From: Talpa occidentalis
Taxonomy: Eukaryota; Chordata; Mammalia; Eulipotyphla; Talpidae
Direction: 5' to 3'
Assembly: GCF_014898055.3 (NCBI RefSeq)
Contig: NW_023601322.1
Coordinates: 6,281,312-6,345,311, forward strand
DNA: 64,000 nt
Positions 47,586-61,879 of the stretch are shown here, piece after piece. The translations under genes were made by a program, and so were the position numbers. Position 1 is the stretch's first letter; every line of letters starts with the position of its first letter. The notes beneath the pieces were generated by a model that searched no databases, was not told where the DNA came from, and saw only the letters and a list, made by a program, of their open reading frames with translations.

Positions 47586-49442
47586 ATGATTCACAATGGA
47601 CCAAATAATCCACACGGAAAGGAGTAGAGGAAAATGGGTTGAGAATGTGAGTAATTTGTGTGTGTGAGCAAATAAATTTTGGAATGATATGAAAGTCTGA
47701 CTAGGTTGTTTGTTAGGTTTTAGAGGGAAGGACACAAAATTCACATTAAAGATATACTTTTTTTCCCACAGAACAGGAGTACACACCACAGTTTACTGAG
47801 ATTATCAACCTTTTATTTATTTCTTAAGTTGCTGTTGATTTACAAACTATTAAATGTTGGGGGCACATCTCCACCTCTGTGTGTGTATAAACCTCCCTCA
47901 TCTACCAACAAGGTTCTAATGTAAGCAACCTTTATTTTGAACATCTAACTTTCAGTAGGTTATATATATAAACACACACATACATATACACAGATATATA
48001 TATATATGTGATATGATATGATACATACACACACATATTAGTAGATTGATAGTTTTTCTACCTCTTTTCTCTACTTCCACTAACAGGAACTGGAGCACTG
48101 AATGTGACATTGTGACTGACAATATACTTCGATGTCAGGAAGAGCAACCTCGCTCCAAGCTCAAATTCTGCCACATTTAATGGGAACACTGATCTACTGA
48201 TGGGGAGAATATGATTGTTAATCATTCAGATTGTTAGAGGAACTCAACTCCTTGTATTTGTAGAACTGAGATTACCATTTCCTTCCTGGCTATGAACTGA
48301 TGAACTCAACCTCTATACTTCTCCCCTTCATGCAAGTAGGGAAGTGGGTTTGAGAGTTCCAGACCTCAGAGCACACAATCAGTTTCTTGACAAGCACACC
48401 CATTCTCCTGGTTATCTAGGGGCTTTTCAAAAATCACCTAATTAACATGAACTCCTGTGTGGGTGAAAGGGATTTGCTATGAATAATAAAAGATACACAT
48501 TTCCCTTTTATCACCTTGAAGCCTTGTCAAAGATATCACCCTGAAGATATTTTCATAGACTTGAGATTACTTAAATTGGTATCACTTAATGGACAATATT
48601 GTGTTCCACATAGTGAGAAAAATTGACTTAATCAAGCCAAATTTTACCTTGAAAATAACAGATATCAAGCAAAATGTGGAGGTTTAATGTCAAGTAATCA
48701 CACGTTGCTATGTATTTGATCCTGTTGTGAATTCACTGTCCTCACTGTCCTCAGTGGCTCTCCATCCTCCTACAAACCAAGCCTAATGAGCACTTTTTAA
48801 CACAGTCTTCAACACTCTGTTATTCAGAACAGTTTTCAGGACTGCTTTATGCTGCTGGAATTTCTGAAAATAAAATGACACTGCAGAAATGGGGTAGAGG
48901 TTCCAACTTGCACCTGTTTGCCCTTTTGGCAAAGGAAAAGTTGTTCTTACACTTCACTACAGAATGCAAATTCTTTAAGATTTGGAATTCTCCTCTGTGC
49001 TACTACATTGGAGCATTCACTTAGAAGCTCCATGTTGTGCCATGAAAGAGGGGCACCAAGCACAAATATTCTGAGGCTGCTTCCCCTAATTGTGCTGTGT
49101 CTAACCCAGCTTTTATCTCTGACATGGGGTTCACCTGTCTTTTGTCAGCATCCACAGAACTATGGCAGAATAACACACTAGAATATATGGTTATTTTAGT
49201 GAATGTCCTTCTGCTTCTAGAACCCCTCCACTTTGTCAAACTGATATAAGTAAGATGCTATCTTGATAGCAGATCATACAGATAATGGCTTATTTAAAAT
49301 ATTTTTGAAAAATTAACCTACATTGTTTTATAAAATAATGTGTAGGTGACTGAACAAAATATTGGACTGAAGGTGAAAAAAACAGAATTCTCGCCCCTAT
49401 TATGCCAGTAATTCTATTAGACATTGAGTAAAAGGAAATGTA
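47586..49442. other. Unique interval with a TA/CA tract
   Basis: Low-complexity tract at 47961-48038. No gene recognised; the 72-87-residue frames near 48918-49239 overlap on opposite strands and lack motifs. Confidence 0.45.
47961..48038. repeat. TA/CA low-complexity tract
   Basis: Alternating TATA, ACACAC and a GATAT repeat. Confidence 0.9.
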
Positions 49443-49660
49443 GTTAATATTTATTGAGTGTTTACTAGGTGTATGTTATCCTGATAAGCTAATATATTAT
49501 ATAATATTCATATAAGATACCTAACTGAAAGACATTCAAAGTAAGGTAGAGTTTTAAGCAGTTTTCCCTAGTTTACAGGCTAAAATGAAGCAGATAAAAT
49601 ATTTATATTCACGCAGGTCAGATCCCAAGCTATATTCATACCCATTGTTTTCATACAATG
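49443..49660 (-). repeat. MIR SINE
   Basis: AATATTTATTGAGTGTTTACTAGGTGTATGTTATCC opens it. Remnants of the GAGGTAGGTACTATTATTATCCC and CAGATGAGGAAACTGAGGC segments follow in degraded form. Confidence 0.7.
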
Positions 49661-52619
49661 GAAAGATTATGAATGTTGAAAATAGAACATACGTCTCCTC
49701 ATACACTGGTCTTCCACTATTCTATTTGTGAATCTAGGTAAATTACATAAGCTTCTAAGCCTCATTTCCTACAATGGTGGAATATTGAACATACTTCGAA
49801 GAATGTTTATGTGAATTATAGCAGATCATAGAGATGGTATCTCTTTGACTAGTGCTTGACACATTGGCTTTCAGTAAATTTTAATGTCCTTCTTTCTCCA
49901 AGTGCTTTTAAAATACATATGTGGCTTCAACCGTTTTAAGTTTAACCTTATAGATCTTACTTTAGTGTTAAGTTTGTGTTCTCATTTTGTATGTCTTTTC
50001 AAAATTATTTTACATTTCAAAAACTCATTTTTCTACTACTAACTTCAATGATAAAAGTGAAAAAGTCTTATATATTACCACATTCTGTGCATTTTGAAAG
50101 AACTCTCCAAATAGAGGATTAAATGAAAATTCCATGACTATCAGATGTATCCAAAAATAAATGCTAGATGTGATCATATAATTTAATGTTTGAAAAATGA
50201 CACTTTCTGCAATAATATACTTGGGAGGTCAACTAATTCTTAGAAGATTGGTATTATAAGTCTTCATCATCAATGATTATAAATTCTATTTTATAACACA
50301 TATATAAAATCCTGACTTCAGAATGCTTTTTCTATCCGTTAACAATGTGTTTGTTATAAAAGAAGCTATAATGCCTTGATGAAAATACTGAATAGTTCAT
50401 AAAATCTATGCAGCTTGAATTGGTCTCATAATGTCCTTGCAGTTAAAGAGCAAAGTAGTTTATGTTATTGCATGTATTATTACTGATTCTGATCATTTAA
50501 TTATCAGTTAAGTTTAATCCAAATATTAACTTTGAGAGTTCATACATATTTTAGGACAAATATAAACAAAAAGACACCTTGGGGAATGGTTTATTACATT
50601 GATATAATTAAACGGCAGGCTGCCAATTAAGAACACATGTATTATTGTGAATTCCTAAGTTTAAAGACAAAGGGAATTACATAAATTCAAAGAAAATTGC
50701 CTAACTCAAAATTGAAAGAAAAATACTTTAATAAAGAGTCACTTTATAAGCAAACAGCATGTTTGCAATTAGGGGGGAAATGCCATCTTAGATTATTACA
50801 TGATAAACAATTTAAAAAATTAATTATTAAATAATAAAATATCATATTCTTAAAATATGGACTAAATTTTTTGAAGTGCAAATTTGAGAATACCAAGTGT
50901 GGAGTTGAAATTTCAGCGTGTTTTGTACAGAGGCAGACTGCAGGACAGACTCCTTTCTCCTAGGATGATGGTTTTACAGAAGTTATGGGAGCACATAAGA
51001 ACGGAAGATCAAGGAACATTAAGAGAGGTGAAATGGTCTTATTTCCTTCATGTCAACCTTCCAAATTTGAGGCTTTTCACCAAGAATTTCAATATTTAAC
51101 ACAGGACTATTTTAAAAAGTAATCAACTTGTTCTATTTTTAATATTGCCTGAATTATATTCCTACATATGTTAACACCTATCTCAACAATTTGCCACATA
51201 CTTAATTTTGTGGGCATATTGTTGAAGTTTAACTTCCTTATAAATTTGTCATTCTAGACTGTGTGTCTTTACATTTAACTTTATCTTGTAATTCCTTTAC
51301 ATGGACATAATTAGCTGCATATTTTATTTTACTCTCATATCTTGGTGGTGATAACCATGGCTAGAGAGACCTGGAGTTAAAAACCGAATATTGTCAACAT
51401 AAAATTTTTAAGTTCCTTAGCATCTTTGAGACACAGCTACCTCAGGAAATAATTTCACAAGATAGTGAGACACAATTTAATTATTGCATGAATTATGTGA
51501 CATTTGTGCTTAAGTGATAAACTCACAACATAAGCAGTTCTTATTTATAGAACTGCATGCTTAGTTGTTTCTGCATTTTTTAAAACATGACAATGCCTGG
51601 CAAAGGGTTGATATTTACTATTTAATAGGTATTTTCCCGATGTCAACAGTTGTGTAGATTTGCTCTAGTAGGAAAACATATAAGAAGAGAATGTGTGCCT
51701 GGACAAAATTGTTTATTCCATTGTTATATTAGGTGGATCTTTGTTTTTCACTGGCCAAGAGGAAACTTTTAAGGTGACCTGAAAGAACTGTAAACCCCTA
51801 ATCTTCAGAGGATTTTATGGCAATGCCAAATTTGTGCCATTTCCTTAAGGATGTCACTTATCCTTTTACTTTATTCAGAAAATAAAATTGCAAATACTGT
51901 TAATTGAAATTTCCTCATTTACTGACACAGGAAGAAACATCCCTTCAACAAACATTCTACTTCACTGTGCTTCCAGAATTTAGGATGCAACTATATTCAG
52001 GCTATATTCACAAACCCACTGTTCATTGTTAAATGGATTTGGCACAAAATTTTATATATCCTTTATCACTGTATCTAGAATTTTTGCATGACCTACAAGT
52101 CAATTGTTGAACCATGTCCTCTTATAGATATTTTTCCCTTTCTCCAAATCTTGTTCCTTCCTAGAGCACCTACTCAATGCAGGATGACAAGGAAGCACAG
52201 AACATGCAATTCCTGTGCTCATTTTCATTGAAAACTATTTGATAGTTAATTTTGCCCAGGATGTAACCACTCTTGCTTTAACTGTGGACAACTGTCAGTT
52301 TTTCTCCTCCCTATTTCTAAGGCTTTTATTGAACAATCTGTTGCCTACTGGAGCCTCCCATCACTGGTAGATCCCTAATCTTGACCTTCAAGTCTAGTCG
52401 CTGCTACAGTAATTAATTTATCATTTCATGAATAAGGAAAAGCTTGGCCCCAAAGTGACCAAGACCATTAGTGGCATCTGAGCTAATCACCCAATCTGAA
52501 TTTGTGAAAGCCTACGGACAAGAAGTAAGTCACTGACTAAGATGCCCTTTTCTATCTTACCTGAGTCTGTGTGTATAAGTCATTCTACTTTTCTTCCTCT
52601 TTTTCAAATTCTCCTTTTG
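49661..52619. other. Unique AT-rich interval
   Basis: No gene or dispersed repeat recognised over nearly 3 kb. Confidence 0.45.
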
Positions 52620-53475
52620 TCAGGAAAGATGAAAATCATATGATCATATCAAGAGATGAATTTGATAAGATTCAACAGCTATTTATGGTCAAAATCCAGA
52701 AAAATAGTGATAAATAGAATATACCTCAACATAATCGAGATCATATGTGACAAACTCACAGCTAACATCTTTCACAAGGGTGAAAATCTAAAGGTTGCCC
52801 TCTAAGATCTCCTAAAAGACAGCAGTGTGCACTTTCACCACTACTAGTCAACACAGTAATGCAAATCCACCTAGAGCAGTCAAGAAAAAGGATTCCAAAT
52901 TGGGAATGAAGTGAAGATATCATTATTTGCATATAACATGATAGCATGTAGAGAGAACCCGAAAGACTACACTAAAAACTAATTGAAATGATGAATTAGT
53001 TCTGAAAAGGGACAGGTTACAAAATCAACATGCAAAAATCAGTTTTCTTCTTATATGCACACAATGAATTAGAAGAGGAAGAATCAAGGAAATAATCATA
53101 GTTACAATTGCATAAAAATAATTAAACTTAAGTAGGAGTAAACTTAACAAAGGGGTTGAAGGTCCTCTACAACTGAAACTGTTAAACATTGTTAAAAGAA
53201 ACAGAAAACAGCACAAAGAAATATGGAGATATTTCCTGGTCATTGTCAAATGACCATTTTATTCAAAGTGATATAGGGATTCACTGCAACCCATATCAAG
53301 TTTCCAATGGCATTCCTCAAAGAAAAAGAACAATCATTTCTGGTCAACAGACATATGAAAATATGTTCATCATTTATCACCAGAGAAATACAAATCAAAC
53401 CACAATGACATACCACCTCAAACCCATAAGAATGGACCATATTAAGACAAGAAACAAATGTGGAGAAAAAGTATT
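52620..53475 (+). mobile_element. Old L1 ORF2 relic with internal deletion
   Basis: RT-domain motifs on the sense strand: AAAATCATATGATCATATCAAGAGATG, TGGTCAAAATCCAGAAAAA, ATATCATTATTTGCATATAACATGATA, CAAAATCAACATGCAAAAATCAGT, GTTGAAGGTCCTCTACAACTGAAA. At about 53336 the text jumps from the post-RT region to TGGTCAACAGACATATGAAAA, much nearer the C-terminus. Frames are broken. Confidence 0.85.
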
Positions 53476-54269
53476 TATCTTATTTTAAGGATGTGTGTGC
53501 TCTAAAGTGAATGCAGACTAGTTGTGTTAATGTGTGCATGAAGAGTTTATATATGAGGAAGAGAGTAAATGTTCACTATCGACAGTAAACTATTTATATT
53601 TGCTAAATATATTTATAGTTCCCCTTCAGTCCTTCTTTGATATTAGCAGAATCTATTTGCCCATCTGCTTTATTTTCCTATTTTGTATGAAATGTGGAAT
53701 AATTAAACCATATTGAATTCTTAAAAAAAATCTCCTTTTGTCCAGCCCAGAGCACTTTCTCTGGCACAATGTGAGAAGCAAGGGTAAGAGGAGCACATAT
53801 TCTCCATTTGTCCCCATTTCAAATCTATCCTGTTTGACAACCAGATGGTGGCTGTTGACTATAGAATGAAAATGAGGCACCCTTGTTCTCTAATGTGGAT
53901 CCTCGCTGGCTTGACTCATCCATCCTTCTACACTACTAATGAAAATTTAATCAAGTGGACAGGCAGAAAATAAAATGTTAATTCATATTCACATATGCTG
54001 TCAAATACAATATTTTCCTTACCATCCCTCTCTATATAATTTGATTTTTAAAAATATGTTTTTGAGAAAGTCATTGTGCTCATTTATGATCAAATGACTA
54101 AAGCTTCGTCAAAAAGGGTTATCACCGAGATCTATCCTATCACTTCATTTATGAGAAATTACATAGATATCTACAAGTTCTTAAAACTATATTTTTGTGT
54201 TTTCTCTGTCAATTTAGACATTACACATTTGGAGGTAGGCATATATTAGCAGGAACCCATCATAAGCTC
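53476..54269. other. Non-L1 interval between two L1 pieces
   Basis: No repeat recognised. It separates two sense L1 parts and is either an unrecognised insertion or ordinary DNA between independent fragments. Confidence 0.35.
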
Positions 54270-54690
54270 ACTGGCAACCATGCAATATTACTCACTAAAA
54301 AAAAAAAAATGAGTTGTATTGTTGACATTTATGACAACATGAAAGGACCTGGAGGGGATTCTGCTAAGTGAAATAAGTCAGGAGGAGAAAGACAAATACT
54401 AGATCATTTCACTTTTAGAACAAAACAAAGAACAGAAATTAAAACAAAAGAACAGAGAAGCCTAAACTAAACAATCCCAAGAAATATGACAGAAGAATTG
54501 AGGTTACCAGAGGGAGAGGATGGATAAAGGGAACATGGGGTGGGGGGCAGTCATGATCTAGGGTAAAGCACTAGGGTGGTGGTGTGCAGTGGTAAAAGAC
54601 ATCTCAAGAGATGAACCTGCACCTCTAAATCACATACAGTGTTGTAAACCCATGTTACCTCAATAAAAAGAAAAGGTAAAAAATTAAAAG
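54270..54690 (+). mobile_element. Old L1 3' end (ORF2 C-terminus and 3' UTR)
   Basis: ATGCAATATTACTCACTAAAAAA, GACAACATGAAAGGACCTGGAGG, TGCTAAGTGAAATAAGTCAGGAGGAGAAAGACAAATACTAG, GAGGTTACCAGAGGGAGAGGATGG and CCATGTTACCTCAATAAAAAG mark the last part of L1. Confidence 0.88.
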
Positions 54691-57600
54691 TACTGACTTA
54701 AAAATTAATGCATCATTACAATTAATATATCATTACAAATAACATATCACTAAAAATAATTTTAAAGACAAACAATTTGGTACTAAAGTTTACCAAAAAT
54801 TTTATTGAGAAATATAGTAAAGCAATTTATTAAGTTAATTATTGTATATTTGTAACATTGATTTAATTTACTTCACTAAAATGATTGAATTCATGGAATA
54901 ATTTCTCATAACTATTATTTATGAACATCTTAAACATATAAAATGCCTACACTTGCATATTTATCTATGTCTATACTTGCATATTTAAAAATAATCTTAT
55001 CTAAACATTTTCAAATACTTGAATTTAGAAGCAAAATTTTAATTCTGAATTATGGTACTACCTCAACAATTGCATTATGACTTCACTGGACATTTTAAAC
55101 TTATTTTTAAAGTGATAAAATTCTAAAGGTTGTGAAATAATCCTAAAATTCTAGGTTTTATCTTTTTATAAGCATTAACTAAATAGTTTCTTAAGAACTT
55201 AATAGATTAAACAAATTTGAGTAAAGCCAGGTAAACCTCAGGTTTAATTAGCTTACATTCATCTAAGTCATTCAAATTCTGGCATCATTGTTCAGTGATA
55301 GACTAAATAGGAATGTAACTAACTGGTAGAAATCTCTTAATTAACAGAAGTTTTACTCCAAACAGATGCAAATCCAAAGGTCAGTCTGTACAGCTGGGGG
55401 AAAGATTTTAATCCATGAAGTTGGCAAATGCAAAGTGCAAGAGAATTAAAGGCCCAGGAACAGATGTGTGGGAAGGAGAAGGTGGTGTCTGCAAGAAAGA
55501 TTTTAAAGTGAGTTCAGGGTGGCCTAGGAACTTATGTCTATGATAATCCAAGAATGCAAATGGCACTATGACAACAGAATGGCAGGCGTCTAGACTAGAT
55601 TTATTGGTGTCAAAATCTGCCCTTGTTAATGGGATTAGATAATCACTGTGACAAAATTTACTAAATTAAGCTAAGTTTTTCTGATAGACATATTTTAAAT
55701 GCATTAATATTTATTCAAACTCTGGTCCATAGGAGCAGCAAAATCATACACATGTATACACATGCATCAACCCCACACATACAAACCACATTTAATAAAC
55801 ACATACTTCACACACACACACACACCCCACATGCTCATTTAAATGAAAACCTGCATAGTATCTAAAAAAGATGATTTTATGTATATAGCAATAGTAGTAG
55901 AACAAAGGTAAAATAATGAATGATGCACTATTAGAGCATGGCACAAATATAATGTTCAGTTATGATAATGATTTTTTCCTGATTTCACCAAACTATACAT
56001 TGGGAAAAAAGTATATTTTATTTAGATGGAGGTTTATAATTTAGAAGCTCCTACAGTAAAATTCTGTATTTAATACAATAGGTAGATCATGGGGAACAGC
56101 ACTTTAAGAACTGTATGCACACTGAAACCTTAGATTCACAGGCCACATGTCCCAAATATTCACTTGCTTTTCCCCTATCTTGTCTACAAAGCTTATTTCA
56201 GTCTACTGATACATTTACAGACATGTTCAAATTCCTTTTGGTGGTCCAAAGCACTTTGATTGCCCCCCAATCCAGCTCCATTATTTAGGGTCTCTGCTCA
56301 GTCACTGCAGGTGGGAGACTGAGGGTCTCTGTGTAGCTGGCAGTACTCCTGGTGACCTTTAGGAAACAGGCCAAAATTCCTTTATTCTGGGATTCCCAAA
56401 CATGAGTTGATAGTTCATTGTTTTTCCTTCTTCCAAACTAAAGGGCTGAAAACTTCATACCCATATTATGTTCAGTTTAAGACTCCAGTTAATTCTTATG
56501 GCATGAATAAAATTTCATCTTTTAGCATGGGATTTCTTTTCCTTCTTTTCTATGTTCTGGATTTCTTTGTATGACTTTTTCAAAATTACTAGTCATGGGA
56601 TTATAAATATTACTTGATAAAATCAATCTTGAACTTGAAATCCCACCACTTTCTCTTTTATACATTGAAAGACCCTCTTTTAGAACTGAGTACTAAGAAA
56701 CAGGTTCTTTGTAACTATCATTCTTCTTCATTACACAATATATGTAAAAAAAAATTGTGGCTGCTAAATTGGGAATAGGGAGAGTGTCATGAGTAGGAGG
56801 TGAAGGTATAGCCACCTTAATTTTTAATACAATTAGTTGTATTAATAATAATAATAAATCTGCCTTCAGAGACAAACTTAGATAGGTTTAATATTTTATC
56901 CAGGAAGCATTGTCTGACTTTAATGCTATCAGCCCAATAAATCACCAGAAATACTTAGAGACTCAAAAATGTTTTATCTATTTAATTCTCACCCTTACCC
57001 CCAAATGTCGCTGGCTTTTTTGTACAAGTGCAATTACAGGAAATTGCTCTAGCAGAAAGATTTTTGGCAACCACAGTAAAAACCGATCAATAGTACATCA
57101 GGTTCATGGTGGAGTAAACTTTAATGGAAGGAGTGAACATGTTTGCTATAAATGCTTCTCACCAGTAATGTTGGCAATTATACAAAATATTTAAACCTCA
57201 GTTGTCAGTTGAGAAGCAATTGGGAAAGTTTGTAAGAAAAAGGCTAAAAGATGTTAAGTCCCAGAATCTAAGAATAATACATTTTCAGAATATTTTGTGA
57301 AAATAAATTTTCTGTATTTGAGATGTATATCTCCTTTTGTGTGTGTGTGTGTGCATAAATAAATGCCTTAGTAAATAGCAATACTGAAGACTGAATTTTC
57401 TTCCATAATTTGGGAGACATTTGACAAAGGGAAGCAATACTTGTGGAATTCCTCCAGAGATAATGACTAACCAAGACAAAAAAGATAAAGAAGGTCTGGA
57501 AGATGAGAGCTTATCTATACAGACATATTGTTTTCTAGATTTTTGTTTTCCTCTCTCTCCTGCTGCTGTTTTTAATCTCTATTCCTTACACTGTCTTTAC

Positions 57601-58879
57601 CCACATTAAAATATTTAATTTCTGATGCTTATATAACTAAGCATCTATCAATTTACAAACCTAATTTTGCAGTGTGAAGTACCAATTAGCTAATAGCCTA
57701 ATATTTCACCCCCAAAAAATCGTGACTCTAATATATACAATAATGCATTGAGGATACATTCATATGTCCATGTGCTCATGAATTTTCTGTTTCTCCTTCA
57801 CACCTGATGGTCACTATCAGAAAAAGAAATATATGTAATATATGTCCTGTGTTCCAAAATTGTTGATGATGTGAAAAAAAAATCCAGTAGAGATGCCAAC
57901 AGCAATGTAAGAACTGTTATGAAATGGAAAACAAGCTAGCATCATTTGCAAGGATATAAATCATATTTGTGATATCATTCACATTTATTCATTTGAGTTT
58001 TATGTTCAAACACAATAAAACTTAAAAGCAACAAAGGTAAAACCTCACCTGGACATAGTAATTATTAACAACTGAATATTATCCTAAGTTAAAAGCAAAT
58101 AAATGTCATTAATCGTCTATACTTGGACACGTCACACGAGGTCTTAGTCTTGGGGTACTAGGAGCTTCTTGTGTGTTTCTTTTGCTTTTCCATTGGTAAA
58201 AGAAACTAACCTACTTGCATCATTTGAGAAAAAATATGCAAGTCAGTTCATGAGCAAATATTTTTTGTGATTAAAAGTGACTCATTTTAAATTGCTGAAT
58301 ATTTTCACACAGAAAAAAAGCATATGATCTTATAACACACCTTGCAAAACATATGATAGGAAACTCATTCTATTGCTGCCATTCTTCCATGATTACACCC
58401 CTTTCCAGTAATGAAATGGCTTGACCCACATGCCAAGGAGAACTGATTTAAACTGGATAACAAAGAAATCATCTAATTTCAAACCTTCATGACAACATTT
58501 TCTAGTTCATTCTTCTCAATTATTATGCATCATGAATGAAAAACTACTAGGGAAAACTCTGAAATATAGTGCAAAAGGATGTTGAAAATTAAGAGCAAGT
58601 TTCTGTTCAGCTCAAAGAGGAGAGCTGGAAATATGTCACTCCTACCCTTGAAAAACAAGAGAGAAAAGCTGAAAATTATAGATTTGATGTGAACCTATAA
58701 CAACATTGAGATTGAGGGACAAATGGCTATACCAGAATCTGGATGTGGACCTAAGGCCTCAGTGGGACACAAAAATTAATTATTGGATTATCTGGGTAAA
58801 AGCACCAAAGTCCATATAAACCTGGAGAGATGCTACAGGAAAAGTGCATAGTCAACCTAAAGGCACCTAAAGAATTCAA
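54691..58879. other. Unique AT-rich interval
   Basis: A short CA run at 55808-55826, ATA repeats near 56840 and a GT run near 57339. Frames up to 94 residues (56910-57194) show no motif. No gene recognised. Confidence 0.45.
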
Positions 58880-60000
58880 TAATAAAATTAGAGGAGAAAA
58901 CAATGAAAGTGGAAAAAGGAAAAAGTAGAGAGAATGAAAAAACTCCAAAGTTGGTTCTTTGAAAATATAAATAAAATTGTTAAAAACATGAACCATACTT
59001 ATAACTTAAATAAAAGTCAACTAAAATCAGTCATAGACTTAAATGTAAATTATCACATTTCTGAAATAAAATACCTGTGATATGGGTTGTAACTAATAAC
59101 ATTGAACAAAGTTAATTATTTTGTTCTTTGAATCTTACTTTTTTTTTGAAAATTACTTTTATACAAATGAAAAGACAAGTCACAACCTCAGAGAAAATGC
59201 TTGCACATCACGTAAGAAACATATATCCAGAATATGTTTAGAACCATTAAAACAACAAATTTTAAAAATCCAATTAAAAAAGTTAAAAGAGCTAAAAGAA
59301 CTCTTTACTAAAAATTATGAATGGCAAATAAAAACTTCAAAGTAGGCATTATGTTTATTACTAGGAAAATGCAAATTACAGCCAGAATGAGATAACACTA
59401 CACATATATTTGCAAGTTAATACCCCCCAACCCCCACCCCACAAAAAAAAAGCCAAAAGGTGCCAAATGTTAACAAGGATGTATATCACCAGGAATAAGA
59501 AGACGGATTAATTTTAAGATTGATTTATTTATGCATACAAGAGCTGGGGTACAGGCCAGAGATGCGGGGTGGGAAGAGGAATGAGAGGATTCACCAGAGA
59601 CAGAGTGGGGTACAGAACAGACAGACTGACTGAAATACACTGCTGAGGGGAGCAGCAGACACCTCAGGAGAGGTCTGCTGCGCCATGTGGATTGCTCCAA
59701 GGCTGGGGGATCGAACTCGTGCTGCAGAGACTGCAGATTGCTTCATAGTGTGGTGCTCAACCACTTGTGCCACCAGGGAGGTCCAGGATTAATTTTAAAT
59801 GCATTTTGATAAGGGAAGGGAGTGAGATCCATAAAGCTGAATACTGCATGAATCCATTAATTTGCATCTAGAAAAGGAAAACTGTAGGCTTAGAAAACAG
59901 ATACCTGGCAGACAGAGACTGGGTTTGGAGGGAGGTTTTGAATATCAAGAGGACACAGAGGGTGACTTTTAGGATAACAGAACTGTTTCATATGACATTG
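58880..60000 (+). mobile_element. Old L1 ORF2 fragments, interrupted by a SINE
   Basis: AAAACTCCAAAGTTGGTTCTTTGAAAATATAAATAAAATTG is the ORF2 pre-RT segment. 59330-59500 (GGCATTATGTTTATTACTAGGAAAATGCAAATTACAGCC) matches the region before the Cys-rich end. 59800-60000 matches a 3' UTR. Large internal parts are missing, so it may be more than one insertion. Confidence 0.65.
59505..59798 (-). mobile_element. Older-subfamily tRNA SINE with target-site duplication
   Basis: Body 59518-59785 antisense between exact 13-bp copies of GGATTAATTTTAA (59505-59517 and 59786-59798). It lies inside the L1 relic. A 13-bp G/A-rich stretch near 59570 is extra relative to other copies. Confidence 0.92.
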
Positions 60001-60003
60001 GGC

Positions 60004-60080
60004 TAAAAACAGTGTAACATCACAAAGGGGGCATTTGATAAAAATGATAAAAACAGTGTAACATCACAAAGGGGGCATTT
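60004..60080. repeat. 44-bp tandem duplication
   Basis: A 33-bp segment (60004-60036, starting TAAAAACAGTGTAACATC) recurs unchanged at 60048-60080. Confidence 0.95.
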
Positions 60081-60542
60081 TTAGGCATGTTAAAAAAATC
60101 ATGAAACCACGTATCAAAAAAAAAATGAAAATAATCGTGAACCAGGATGTCAAGGCATCCCAAGTTGGACTGCAGGCTGGGATGAATGAAATTGAACAAG
60201 TTTATGGAGAAGAATGGGTCCATGGGTCCCACAATTCTAAGTGACCAAGTTAAAGTCAACGATTATGTAGTCTTGTAGCCCTGATGGAACGTGGTAAGAA
60301 CACATCATTTCTATGGTGTGCCTTCCAAAGATCCATCATCCTGTTTATTATGAGTGCACAATTTCAGAGAAACTCAAATTGAGTTAAATGGAAGAACACG
60401 CTACAAAATTCTTAAGATGTATCCTTCAAAACTGTCAAAATAATCAAAAAGGAAAAACTCAGAAACTGTCACAACCATCAGCAGGTCAAGAACATGTGAC
60501 CATTGTATGCGATGCTGTGTCCCGGCCTGGATCCTGTGATAG

Positions 60543-61143
60543 AAAGTACATTTATAGCAGCAACTCCACTCCTTGTGTTTATCCAAAGACTGCAAAAACA
60601 CTAACTCAAAGGGAAACGTGTACTCCTATCCTCACTGCAGCACTATTTACAACGGTCAAGCTATGGAAAGAGCCTATGTGCCCAAAGACAGATGGGCGGA
60701 TAAAGAGTGGTACAGATATGCAATGAAGCACTTCTCAGCTACAGAAAAAAAAAAAAATCAGATGGAAACCTTGTCATTCATGACAACTTGGACAGAATTG
60801 GAAGAGGAGATACTAAGTGAAATTAAGTCACAAGGAGAGAGACAAGTACCAGATGCTTTCACTCATACATTGAATATAGACACAAAACAAAGGAACTATC
60901 AAAACTAAAGCCAAACAAACCCTTGAATTATGACTGCAGAACTGAGTCATAGGAGGGGAAGTGGGTGTAACAAGGGGTGAACGGGCCCAATGCTCCAGGG
61001 TAAAGGACTAGGATGCTTGCTGGTGGGTGTGGTAACATACAACTGAAGAAGTATTAACCTAGTCTCCTAAATTATATGGAGCATTGTAAGCCAATGTTAC
61101 TTCAATAACAAAAAAAAAAAATTAAAACATAAAGGACATTTAT
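60543..61143 (+). mobile_element. 5'-truncated L1 3' end with near-perfect target-site duplication
   Basis: AAAGTACATTTAT (60543-60555) and AAAGGACATTTAT (61131-61143) flank the insertion. Inside are ORF2 C-terminal codons (GCAGCACTATTTACAACGGTCAAG, ATGGAAAGAGCCTATGTGCCC, TGACAACTTGGACAGAATTGGAAGAGG), the 3' UTR, and an A-tail. The ORF2 end is largely open at 60573-60908, with expansions such as A13. Confidence 0.88.
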
Positions 61144-61879
61144 GGAAAAACTGGTGAAATCTACATAAAGCTTACAGCTTAGTTAATAGTAATACAAAAA
61201 TGGTTTTTTTTTCAGATTTGACAAATTTATCACCAGTGTGAATAAAGTTTAATGAAAGATAAATTTATTAAAGATGTTAATCAGGGTTGATCTGAGGACT
61301 GGGTTACAGGAGACCAACATCAGCTTTCTCTGAATGACTCATCCCCCTTCAGTGTTTGGATCTTTTTATGTATATTAAATTAATTACATGCATAGAAGGA
61401 ATAAATTATTTATTCCTAACACACAAAGAAGACATCCAGTTAGTTTCTATATTTTTCAATACCTAAAGGAGATCTGGGTCTAGTGACTTGGTTACTTGAT
61501 CAAGGAGAAGCTCTACCCTAACTTTGGAGCTGGTTCATCCAGAGGGTCTGTGTTGGGGAGGGTGGAAGCCCCAACACCTACTTGAATCTCCTGCCCCACA
61601 GTGCTCCTGCAGAGGTGAGGCTGTTATCTCACACTTGTTCCTGCAGCTCACAAACCTGACCGGGTCTCAGTCTGGGGACTTTTTAGATGTTTCCTTTATT
61701 TCCTGCCACAGGGTTTTTCACCGCAAATGAGCCAAGACTCAGCCACCCACCTCTCCAGGAGACTTGAAAGGGGGTAGGTAGACATTTTTTCACAGAGAAA
61801 AATGGAGAATTTTCTCTTTTTTCATCCATAAGAGTAATGTAAGATGGTAACGTTCAAGGAAATTAAAATTCAGCAAGCA
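61144..61879. other. Unique interval
   Basis: A GC-moderate part at 61510-61760 has no recognised repeat or gene. Confidence 0.4.

Noticed and set aside
53838..53851. CTCF-like AACCAGATGGTGG
   Set aside because: At least two mismatches in the consensus core, weaker than the site at 33787.
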